This document shows, piece after piece, positions 1 through 5,724 of a stretch of DNA of 5,724 nucleotides. Origin of the DNA: JAWXUT01 sp044426075 (GTDB lineage: Bacteria > Bacillota > Clostridia > Christensenellales > DTU072); NCBI GenBank assembly GCA_044426075.1, contig JAWXUT010000110.1:1-5724 (forward strand). The letters run 5' to 3'. The stretch's first letter is position 1. Every line of letters starts with the position of its first letter. A model generated the notes under the pieces. The model was given only the letters and a program-made list of their open reading frames with translations. It was not told the DNA's origin and did not search any database. The position numbers and the translations under genes were made by a program.

Positions 1-1
1 T

Positions 2-1768
2 ATAGGCGGTCAAGCGGTGCTTGAAGGTGTTATGATGCGCGGATCTAGTGTTACTGCAACTGCGGTTCGTGACCCAAACGGAAAAATTCAAGTTGAGAGC
101 TCAAGAAGCACTCCTATAAAAGATAAACCATATATATACAGAATGCCAATAGTAAGGGGTATGATAGCGCTGTTTTCTAGTTTGATAACGGGCACTGGTA
201 CTCTTATGCGCGCGAGTGAAGTGTATGGCGATTTCGCAGATGAAGATCCAAGCAAGTTTGAAAAATGGCTTGCAAAAACCTTCAAACTAGATATTATGGA
301 CGTAATAACGTGGGTGGGAGTATTGTTAGGCGTGTGTCTATCGGTATTTTTATTTGTGTTTTTACCTAACCTAGTTACTGATCTTATTTACAGCGTAGTA
401 AATATTGAGTCATTAAATAGTACGTTATCTACTATAATAAAAAACCTCACTAGCGGTGCTATAAGAATATCTATTTTTGTGGGATATATATGGATAACTT
501 CATTTGTAAAGGATATCAAAAGATTATATGGATATCACGGAGCAGAACATAAAGTTATCAGCTGTTACGAAAAGGGCTTGCCTTTAACGGTAGAAAATGC
601 GCAAAAGCAAACCACCGTTCATGATAGATGTGGCACCACATTTATGTTTATAGTAATGATATTTTCTATAATATTCTTTTCATTTTTTGGATGGCAAGAG
701 TTGTGGCTCAGATTTTTAATAAGGCTTGCATGCATACCACTAGTAGCGGGAATCAGTTATGAATTATTAAAGTTATTTGCAAAATACGATAACTGGTTTG
801 TAAAGATGTGCAAGGCACCTGGTTTGATGTTGCAGAAGTTGACCACAAAAGAACCCGATGACAGTATGATAGAAGTATCCATAAAAGCATTTCAAACTGT
901 GCTTACAATGGAAGAGGATAGCGAAATAGCTTGCACAAAGTTCAATGTTGCAGTTACTGTTGAGAAGGCGAAGAGTGAGCTTATGTCAATCGACAAAAAG
1001 CGCGATTACAGTGCAGAAATTGCAGAAGTGCTTATGGTGAAAATGGGTCTAAAAAACAGATCTGCACTTGCCGATACAAAAGAGCGAGTTATGAGTGCTG
1101 ATTTAGACGACGCCAAAGAGCAAATTAAGGCATATCTTGCGGGAACTCCATTGCAGTATGCAGTTGGCAGTACTTGTTTTTATGGATATGAGATAAAAGT
1201 TGACAAGCGCGTGTTGATTCCAAGACCAGATAGCGAGCATCTTGTAAGTTGCGCATTGAGTGCAATTAAAGGCAAAAGTGATGCTAAAGTGCTTGAGTTA
1301 TGTGTTGGAAGCGGGGCTGTAAGCATTGCAATAGCTAAAGAGGGCAACTGCAGTGTTGAAGCAGTAGATATATCACCAGATGCAATAGCAGTGGCAACTG
1401 AAAATGTGGCAACACACGGCGCAGATGTTAGGGTTATTGAGAGCGATATGTTCGGTGCAGTTACAGATAAATATGATGTTATAGTTAGCAATCCACCATA
1501 TATTCCAACCGCGGATATATTGGAGTTAGACGGGTCTGTAAAGGACTATGAGCCTATGCTTGCTCTTGACGGCGGCACGGACGGACTTGACTTCTACAGA
1601 AGGATAGCAAATGAATATGACAGCTATTTAAATGAGGGTGGTCAATTGATACTTGAGGTTGGCATAAATCAAATGGCGGCGGTTAGCGCGCTATTCAGCG
1701 GTAAAAAAGAAATAATAAAAGATTATAACAATCCACCAATTGAGCGTGTTTTGGTTGTAACAAAATAA
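2..1768 (+). CDS. prmC: YqhQ/DUF1385 membrane protein fused to PrmC release factor N5-glutamine methyltransferase (5' partial)
   Basis: Two family domains lie in one open frame. Residues are numbered from the GTG at 17, which is not the true start: codons 2-16 read IGGQA, the usual beginning of DUF1385 proteins (IGGQAVLEGVMMRG), so the start lies just left of the window. Residues 1-290 are DUF1385, with probable membrane segments near 93-119, 147-165, 207-226 and 230-252, the YGYHGAEHK motif at 171-179 and the family's C-terminal APGL..QKLTTKEPDD at 267-282. Residues ~305-583 are a full-length PrmC: helical N-terminal part, TPLQYAVG (377-384), IPRPDSEHLV (401-410), SAM motif I LELCVGSGAVSIAIA (426-440), acidic D451 and catalytic NPPY (492-495). 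PrmC methylates the GGQ glutamine of RF1 and RF2; prfA lies immediately downstream. The function of DUF1385 is not established. I see no stop or frameshift at the join, so a true fusion is likely, anchoring PrmC to the membrane unless the product is processed or PrmC also starts internally. Confidence 0.93.
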   Translation: MGGQAVLEGVMMRGSSVTATAVRDPNGKIQVESSRSTPIKDKPYIYRMPIVRGMIALFSSLITGTGTLMRASEVYGDFADEDPSKFEKWLAKTFKLDIMDVITWVGVLLGVCLSVFLFVFLPNLVTDLIYSVVNIESLNSTLSTIIKNLTSGAIRISIFVGYIWITSFVKDIKRLYGYHGAEHKVISCYEKGLPLTVENAQKQTTVHDRCGTTFMFIVMIFSIIFFSFFGWQELWLRFLIRLACIPLVAGISYELLKLFAKYDNWFVKMCKAPGLMLQKLTTKEPDDSMIEVSIKAFQTVLTMEEDSEIACTKFNVAVTVEKAKSELMSIDKKRDYSAEIAEVLMVKMGLKNRSALADTKERVMSADLDDAKEQIKAYLAGTPLQYAVGSTCFYGYEIKVDKRVLIPRPDSEHLVSCALSAIKGKSDAKVLELCVGSGAVSIAIAKEGNCSVEAVDISPDAIAVATENVATHGADVRVIESDMFGAVTDKYDVIVSNPPYIPTADILELDGSVKDYEPMLALDGGTDGLDFYRRIANEYDSYLNEGGQLILEVGINQMAAVSALFSGKKEIIKDYNNPPIERVLVVTK

Positions 1769-1772
1769 GGAA
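1767..1772 (+). promoter_or_regulatory. prfA ribosome binding site overlapping the prmC stop codon
   Basis: AAGGAA begins inside the TAA stop of the fusion gene and ends 6 bases before the prfA ATG at 1779. This supports the chosen start. It also suggests that ribosomes finishing prmC can pass directly to prfA, keeping the methyltransferase and its substrate in step. The coupling is inferred from spacing only. Confidence 0.7.
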
Positions 1773-1778
1773 TTTTAA

Positions 1779-2852
1779 ATGGTTATCAAAGAAAAACTAG
1801 AGGGAATGAGGGCGCGTTACTTAGAATTAAACGAGCTAATTGCTGATGCTGCCGTTGTAGCAAGGCAAGACGAGTGGAGAAAGTACGCCAAAGAGCACAG
1901 CTTATTGCAACCAATTGTCGATTTATTTGATACTTATTGCGAAAAAGAGAGCCAAATGTTGGAGTGCAAAGATATGATGAAGAGTGACGACAAAGATATG
2001 TCGGAACTTGCCGAAGTTGAGTACTATGATTTGCGCGACGAGTGTGAGAAAATAGAGGGCGAACTAAAAATAATGTTGTTGCCACGTGACCCAATGGATG
2101 ATAAAAACGTTATAATTGAAATCCGCGGTGGTGCGGGTGGAGAAGAATCCGCATTGTTTGGCGCAAGGCTTATGAAGATGTATATGCGATTTGCCGAGCG
2201 TTTAAGGTGGAAGACAGAAGTTATGTCACTTAACGAAACCGAGCTAGGCGGCGTAAAAGAAGCAACATTTATGATATCTGGGCAAGGCGCATACAGCAAG
2301 ATGAAGTATGAAAGCGGAGTGCATAGGGTGCAACGCGTGCCAGAAACAGAGTCACAAGGAAGGGTGCATACATCAACTTCAACAGTGGCGGTTTTGCCAG
2401 AAGTTGAAAGTGTAGATATCGACCTTAATGATAAAGATATCAAAATTGACACCTACCGCAGTGGCGGTGCGGGTGGTCAGCACGTTAACAAGACAGATAG
2501 TGCGGTTCGTATGACACACTTGCCAACGGGCATTGTTGTTGAGTGTCAAGACGAGCGTTCACAAATAAAAAACAAAGATAAAGCATACAAAGTGCTTGTT
2601 TCCCGTCTGTATGAACACTATAAAACACTTAAAGAAAGGGAATATGCAGCTAATCGTAAAGCCCAAGTTGGCACTGGCGACAGATCTGAGCGTATAAGAA
2701 CTTACAATTTCCCACAAGGGCGTGTTAGTGATCACCGCATCGGAATGACGCTTTATAGTATCAACGATTTTATGGATGGCAATATCTTTGAAATGGTTGA
2801 AGCATTGGCTTTGGCCGATCAAAATGCAAAACTTGCTGAAATTGAAGAATAA
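1779..2852 (+). CDS. prfA: Peptide chain release factor 1 (RF1)
   Basis: The 357-residue product has the normal length for RF1, the class I factor that reads UAA and UAG in the ribosomal A site and triggers release of the finished peptide. The N-terminal helical domain occupies about residues 1-100 (KLEGMRARYLELNELIAD). The IRGGAGGEES block is at 115-124. The stop-codon recognition region VHRVQRVPETESQGRVHTST (181-200) has PET at 188-190 in the RF1 PxT position; RF2 has SPF there. The peptidyl-transferase loop SGGAGGQHVNKTDSAVRMTH (228-247) has GGQ at 232-234, and Q234 is the residue PrmC methylates. The C-terminal part has the usual SERIRTYNFPQGRVSDHRIG (303-322). No residue I would expect in RF1 is missing. 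ATG 1779 is supported by AAGGAA at 1767-1772. The gene follows prmC by 10 bases and is probably cotranscribed with it. No clear terminator follows. Confidence 0.98.
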   Translation: MVIKEKLEGMRARYLELNELIADAAVVARQDEWRKYAKEHSLLQPIVDLFDTYCEKESQMLECKDMMKSDDKDMSELAEVEYYDLRDECEKIEGELKIMLLPRDPMDDKNVIIEIRGGAGGEESALFGARLMKMYMRFAERLRWKTEVMSLNETELGGVKEATFMISGQGAYSKMKYESGVHRVQRVPETESQGRVHTSTSTVAVLPEVESVDIDLNDKDIKIDTYRSGGAGGQHVNKTDSAVRMTHLPTGIVVECQDERSQIKNKDKAYKVLVSRLYEHYKTLKEREYAANRKAQVGTGDRSERIRTYNFPQGRVSDHRIGMTLYSINDFMDGNIFEMVEALALADQNAKLAEIEE

Positions 2853-2940
2853 TATTGTGTGTTAAATGTTGTTTTTTGTCGCAAAAGCTCAATAAATCGG
2901 TAGTTCACAAAAATGACACAATTTAATTTGCTAAACCCTC

Positions 2941-2955
2941 TTGAAAAATTTTCAA
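2941..2955. repeat. Perfect inverted repeat covering the -35 element; possible operator
   Basis: TTGAAAA-A-TTTTCAA is a perfect 7-base inverted repeat around a single base, and it includes the whole -35 hexamer. Its position would allow a dimeric regulator to block RNA polymerase. The arms are AT-rich, so chance occurrence is quite possible. The sequence from 2948 (AATTTTCAAAAAGTG) also matches the CodY consensus AATTTTCWGAAAATT with three mismatches, but this is weak in AT-rich DNA. No regulator gene is in the window. Confidence 0.35.
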
Positions 2956-2968
2956 AAAGTGGTACAAT
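2941..2968 (+). promoter_or_regulatory. Sigma-A-type promoter for the P-loop/thrC operon
   Basis: The -35 element TTGAAA (2941-2946) is one mismatch from TTGACA. The -10 element TACAAT (2963-2968) is one mismatch from TATAAT. The spacer is 16 bases, and TGG at 2960-2962 gives an extended -10. Transcription should start near 2975, leaving a leader of about 43 bases before the ATG at 3018. This is the only good promoter I see in the intergenic region, so it probably drives the P-loop gene, thrC and the DUF5685-type gene. A threonine T-box is not visible, and the leader is too short for one. Confidence 0.72.
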
Positions 2969-2975
2969 GTATGTA

Positions 2976-2993
2976 AGAGAAGGTAACTTTTCT
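2976..2993 (+). promoter_or_regulatory. 5'-end stem-loop with a GNRA tetraloop in the operon leader
   Basis: AGAGAAG (2976-2982) pairs with CTTTTCT (2987-2993) through seven base pairs, one of them G-U. The loop is GTAA, a GNRA tetraloop. The stem begins almost exactly at the transcription start predicted from the promoter. A hairpin at the extreme 5' end can slow mRNA decay; that role is inferred here. It lacks a following T-run and is too weak to be a terminator. Confidence 0.45.
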
Positions 2994-3004
2994 AATATAT
3001 TATA

Positions 3005-3011
3005 AGTGAGG
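3005..3011 (+). promoter_or_regulatory. Ribosome binding site that decides the start of the P-loop gene
   Basis: AGTGAGG, with GAGG as its core, lies 6 bases before ATG 3018. An in-frame GTG at 3006 would extend the protein by four residues, but that codon is inside this Shine-Dalgarno sequence and has no site of its own. The ATG at 3018 also places the first beta strand (INIIYG) at the N-terminus, as is usual for P-loop proteins. Confidence 0.7.
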
Positions 3012-3017
3012 ATTGTG

Positions 3018-3425
3018 ATGATAAACATTATTTACGGAGCAAAGGGTACAGGCAAAACCAAGATGATAATCGATAGGGCAAACGCCAGTATCGAGAAACA
3101 TGTAGGCGACATAGCTTTTCTAGCAGACACTACAAGATATATTCACGATATTAAGTATCAAATCAGATTAACCAACACCAAAGATAGCAAAATTGAGTCA
3201 AGTGACGGATTAATAGGTTTCGTACAAGGAATGATAGAAGCAAATTACGATATTCGCAACATATATATTGACGGCGTACTTCGTATGACAAACAAAAGCC
3301 TCAATGAACTAGCTGGTTTTTTTGAGAGATTAGAGTCAATATCCAATAAATCAGACACAAACTTCACATTGACTATATCAGCAAGTGCGGAGGAGTTGCC
3401 TGAATTTTTAAGGAAATATATTTAA
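3018..3425 (+). CDS. Small P-loop ATP-binding protein of unknown function
   Basis: The 135-residue protein opens with strand INIIY followed directly by Walker A GAKGTGKT (7-14, form GxxxxGKT). A second strand, DIAFLAD, is at 31-37. NIYIDG (81-86) is a hydrophobic strand ending in Asp and is the likely Walker B. LTISAS (118-123) is a later strand placed like the sensor strand of P-loop NTPases, followed by the ending EELPEFLRKYI. These features indicate a compact cytoplasmic nucleotide-binding domain with no membrane segment or signal peptide. I recall similar short P-loop proteins of this layout in Clostridia with only generic ATP-binding annotations; their substrate or partner is unknown to me. 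The gene is first in an operon behind the promoter at 2941-2968, and thrC follows after 17 bases. That position suggests coexpression with thrC, not a proven link to threonine synthesis. Kinase, helicase and ABC signature motifs are not visible. Confidence 0.88.
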   Translation: MINIIYGAKGTGKTKMIIDRANASIEKHVGDIAFLADTTRYIHDIKYQIRLTNTKDSKIESSDGLIGFVQGMIEANYDIRNIYIDGVLRMTNKSLNELAGFFERLESISNKSDTNFTLTISASAEELPEFLRKYI

Positions 3426-3430
3426 AGGAG
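3424..3430 (+). promoter_or_regulatory. thrC ribosome binding site
   Basis: AAAGGAG overlaps the stop codon of the P-loop gene. The spacing to ATG 3443 is 12 bases, somewhat longer than ideal, but the match to the anti-Shine-Dalgarno sequence is strong and no in-frame start lies closer. Confidence 0.72.
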
Positions 3431-3442
3431 TAATCCGCAACT

Positions 3443-4930
3443 ATGGATTATAAAAGCACACGTGGGGGCGATGCGCGTTCAGCAGGCTCTGCAATATTAA
3501 AAGGAATAGCAAATGACGGCGGACTATATGTACCTACGTCTTTTCCTATATTTACAGAACAAGATTTTTCTGTAATGATGGATATGGAATACTATGAGCG
3601 TGCTGCTCATATTCTTGCAAAATATCTAACAGATTACAGCAAAGAAGAGTTGTTGGACTACTGCAAAAAGGCATACGATAGGTTTGACGGCGAACCAGCA
3701 CCCGTGGTTGCAATTGATGAGGGCACATATATTTTAGAATTGTGGCACGGCCCAACACTTGCATTTAAAGACATAGCTCTTACGCTTTTGCCTCACCTTA
3801 TGACGGCAGCAAGGCGCAAAGAAGAAAAAAAGAATAAAACTCTTATTCTAGTTGCAACTAGTGGAGACACTGGCAAGGCAGCTCTTGAAGGCTTCAGCGA
3901 TGTTGAAGGCACAGAAATTATATGTTTTTATCCCAGTGAAGGCGTTAGCGATATGCAAAAATTGCAAATGCAAACTACAGTTGGTAAAAACGTGCACGTT
4001 GTTGCAATTGACGGCAACTTTGATGACGCACAAAGCGCAGTTAAAACGGTTTTTGCTGATGAAGAGGCAGTGGCTAAATTGGAAGACATGGGCTACACTA
4101 TGAGCAGTGCAAACTCAATTAACTGGGGCAGACTAGCACCACAAATTGTGTATTATGTTTCTGCATATTTAGATATGGTTAGCGCAGAAGAAATTAACCA
4201 AGGCGACGCGGTGAACTATGTGGTTCCAACCGGCAACTTTGGCAATATTTTGGCGGGATACTATGCTAAAATGATGGGTGTTCCTATCAACAAATTAATA
4301 GTTGCAAGCAATAAAAATAACATCTTAACTGACTTCTTTACAGAAGGTAAATATGATGTAAATCGCGCTTTCCACAAAACAATGAGCCCTTCAATGGACA
4401 TTTTGGTTAGCAGCAACTTAGAGCGTTTGCTATATGAATTATATGACCACGATGCAAGCAAAATTGCAAGTATTATGGGTGAACTTAAAAAGTTTGGAAT
4501 TTATGATGTTAGCACTTGCGACCTAGAAGAAAAACTTCCAGAGTTTGTGGCATACTGGAGCGATGAGAAAAGTACAGAAGAGTCAATTGACAATTTCTTT
4601 GAACAACATGGCTATCTACTTGACACCCACACCGCAGTAGCTGTTTCATCTTACTATGATTATATGGCAGACACTGGAGACATGACACCTTCAATTGTTG
4701 TATCAACTGCAAGCCCATATAAGTTCAGCAAAGATGTACTAAAAGCGCTATCTCAAAACGCGGAAGATAATGCATTTAAGGCAGTAAATAAGTTATCTAG
4801 TTATACAGATACTGATGTTCCTACTCAAATTGCAGAGCTAGCTAATTTACCTATATTGCACGATATTGTCATCCCAAAAGAGGCAATTAAGGATACCATT
4901 TTCACACTTTTAAGTGGTAAGAGTGAATAA
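3443..4930 (+). CDS. thrC: Threonine synthase (PLP-dependent, long form)
   Basis: This cytoplasmic enzyme converts O-phospho-L-homoserine and water to L-threonine and phosphate, the last step of threonine synthesis. The 495-residue length fits the long threonine synthase class. The N-terminal domain begins YKSTRGG and has GIANDGGLYVP (21-31), both typical. WHGPTLAFKD (101-110) contains K109, the expected PLP Schiff-base lysine. ATSGDTGKAA (138-147) and PTGNFGN (262-268) are cofactor and phosphate-binding loops. NSINWGRLAPQIVYY (224-238), DTHTAVA (395-401) and STASPYKF (421-428) are further family blocks. The gene appears intact. It follows the P-loop gene by 17 bases, and its TAA is followed at once by the ATG of the next gene, so it is the middle gene of an operon. 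No homoserine kinase or homoserine dehydrogenase gene is in the window, and no T-box or attenuator precedes thrC. Confidence 0.98.
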   Translation: MDYKSTRGGDARSAGSAILKGIANDGGLYVPTSFPIFTEQDFSVMMDMEYYERAAHILAKYLTDYSKEELLDYCKKAYDRFDGEPAPVVAIDEGTYILELWHGPTLAFKDIALTLLPHLMTAARRKEEKKNKTLILVATSGDTGKAALEGFSDVEGTEIICFYPSEGVSDMQKLQMQTTVGKNVHVVAIDGNFDDAQSAVKTVFADEEAVAKLEDMGYTMSSANSINWGRLAPQIVYYVSAYLDMVSAEEINQGDAVNYVVPTGNFGNILAGYYAKMMGVPINKLIVASNKNNILTDFFTEGKYDVNRAFHKTMSPSMDILVSSNLERLLYELYDHDASKIASIMGELKKFGIYDVSTCDLEEKLPEFVAYWSDEKSTEESIDNFFEQHGYLLDTHTAVAVSSYYDYMADTGDMTPSIVVSTASPYKFSKDVLKALSQNAEDNAFKAVNKLSSYTDTDVPTQIAELANLPILHDIVIPKEAIKDTIFTLLSGKSE

Positions 4931-5724
4931 ATGTTCGGCTATGTTAATATAGATAAACCCAATATAATCTTTAAAGATTATGATACATATAAGGCGTATT
5001 ATTGTGGCTTGTGCAAAACGTTAGGCACGCATACAAATAGCCAGCTTATGCGGTTTTCTGTTAACTTTGACATAACATTTTTAACACTACTAGCGCACAA
5101 CGCACGCAACTTGCAGCCCACGTTTGAAAAGGAGAGGTGCATAGCGCATCCCGTAGGTTCAAAGTTTTATGTTGTGCAAAACAATGAGATACAAGAGTGC
5201 ATTGCAGATATAAATGTAATGCTAGGCTACTATAAGTTGGATGATGATGTATATGACAACAAAAGTGTAACGCGCAGAATGGGCAGAGCATTTTTCAGTG
5301 GCAAATACAAAAAGGCGGCAGAAAAATATCCACAGCTAGATAAAGTGTTGCGCACTAATTATCTTGAATTACGAGAATTAGAGGGCAAAAAATGTGCTCA
5401 GCTAGACCGTTTGGCAGATAAGTTTGCAAAGATTTTGGTTGCAGTGGGCGAAGTAGCTTGCGGAAAAACAGATGCAAATTTACAAAGTTTGTGTTATAAT
5501 CTTGGTAGATGGATATACATTATAGATGCCTATGATGATTTAGAGAAGGATATTGAAGGCGGGGTATTCAATCCGCTTGCAGTAGACGGGCAGCTTGATG
5601 ATGAAAAAAGAAAGAGCATATATGACACAGTTCAATGCAGTTTACGTAGTGCAATAGGCATTATAATAGATTGTTACAACGCAATGGAAATCAGCATATC
5701 AGAGGGTGCACTTAGCAACGTGAT
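4931..5724 (+). CDS. DUF5685-type protein of unknown function (3' partial)
   Basis: An open frame from ATG 4931 continues past the right edge, giving 264 complete residues. The beginning, MFGYV...YDTYKAYYCGLCKTLG (1-32), matches what I know of the DUF5685 family in Firmicutes, whose function is not established. C25 and C28 (CGLC) with C70 and H73 (RCIAHP) form a CxxC...CxxH set that could bind a metal. Two acidic motifs stand out: YKLDDDVYDN (101-110) and IIDAYDDLEKD (197-207), the second preceded by YNLGRWIY (189-196) and followed by GGVFNPL (210-216). This layout recalls the DxxxD motifs of squalene/phytoene synthases, but that is inference. No signal peptide is seen. The ATG directly abuts the thrC TAA and has only a weak Shine-Dalgarno site (AAGAG, 4919-4923), so translation is probably coupled to thrC. 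The C-terminus is not in the window. Confidence 0.85.
   Translation, partial: MFGYVNIDKPNIIFKDYDTYKAYYCGLCKTLGTHTNSQLMRFSVNFDITFLTLLAHNARNLQPTFEKERCIAHPVGSKFYVVQNNEIQECIADINVMLGYYKLDDDVYDNKSVTRRMGRAFFSGKYKKAAEKYPQLDKVLRTNYLELRELEGKKCAQLDRLADKFAKILVAVGEVACGKTDANLQSLCYNLGRWIYIIDAYDDLEKDIEGGVFNPLAVDGQLDDEKRKSIYDTVQCSLRSAIGIIIDCYNAMEISISEGALSNV

Noticed and set aside
1180..1491. 103-codon minus-strand open frame opposite the PrmC catalytic domain
   Set aside because: It is antisense to the conserved PrmC motifs. The Ser/Thr/Ala/Leu-rich translation has no recognisable domain and reflects codon use on the coding strand.
2872..2888. TTTTTG-TCG-CAAAAG hairpin after prfA as a possible terminator
   Set aside because: The stem is about six pairs, nearly all A-T, with a G-T pair at its base, and the T-run lies inside the left arm instead of following the stem. 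This does not fit a Rho-independent terminator.
2854..2922. ATTGTGT (2854-2860) complementary to ACACAAT (2916-2922) across the prfA 3' intergenic region
   Set aside because: Seven AT-rich pairs over a 55-base loop are expected by chance, and nothing else supports a structured RNA or regulatory site.
2993..3002. Perfect palindrome TAATATATTA just before the P-loop gene
   Set aside because: It consists only of A and T and is short. Such sequences are common in AT-rich leaders, and its likely effect is just to keep the ribosome site unpaired.
3006..3017. Upstream GTG start giving a 139-residue P-loop protein
   Set aside because: The GTG sits inside the AGTGAGG ribosome binding site and has no site of its own; ATG 3018 has ideal 6-base spacing.
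3852..4103. 83-codon + strand open frame inside thrC
   Set aside because: It lies wholly within well-conserved thrC sequence in another frame. Its Lys/Leu/Cys-rich composition is typical of a frame-shadow, and it has no Shine-Dalgarno site.
5061..5291. 76-codon minus-strand, Cys/His-rich open frame
   Set aside because: It is opposite the DUF5685-type gene. Its Cys and His residues arise from reading the complementary strand, and no promoter or ribosome site accompanies it.

Overview
The window looks like chromosomal DNA from an uncultured low-GC Gram-positive bacterium of the Clostridia. This rests on the gene families (YqhQ/DUF1385, a long-form threonine synthase, a DUF5685-type protein), the AT-rich sequence, purine-rich Shine-Dalgarno sites and the DUF1385-prmC-prfA order, which is common in that group. 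The placement comes from family recognition, not from a search. All genes are on the + strand and every visible stop codon is TAA. No mobile element, CRISPR array, tRNA or rRNA is visible.

Region 1 (2-2852) concerns translation termination. The first gene enters from the left edge and is one uninterrupted reading frame joining a DUF1385/YqhQ membrane protein to a complete PrmC release-factor glutamine methyltransferase. Ten bases later comes prfA, encoding release factor 1. RF1 carries the GGQ motif whose glutamine is the PrmC target, so enzyme and substrate are adjacent and probably cotranscribed.

Region 2 (2853-3017) is a 165-base intergenic stretch. It holds a good sigma-A-type promoter with an extended -10, a perfect inverted repeat over its -35, and a small GNRA-loop hairpin at the predicted 5' end of the transcript. 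I see no convincing Rho-independent terminator for prfA.

Region 3 (3018-5724) looks like a second operon. It has a 135-residue P-loop protein of unknown function, then thrC (last step of threonine synthesis), then a DUF5685-type protein whose ATG directly follows the thrC stop and which runs off the right edge. The DUF5685-type protein has a CxxC...CxxH set and two Asp-rich motifs resembling those of squalene/phytoene synthases.

The points most worth a second look are the YqhQ-PrmC fusion, the possible isoprenoid-synthase ancestry of the DUF5685-type protein, and the promoter/hairpin arrangement in front of the P-loop gene. Most of the window is otherwise ordinary housekeeping DNA.
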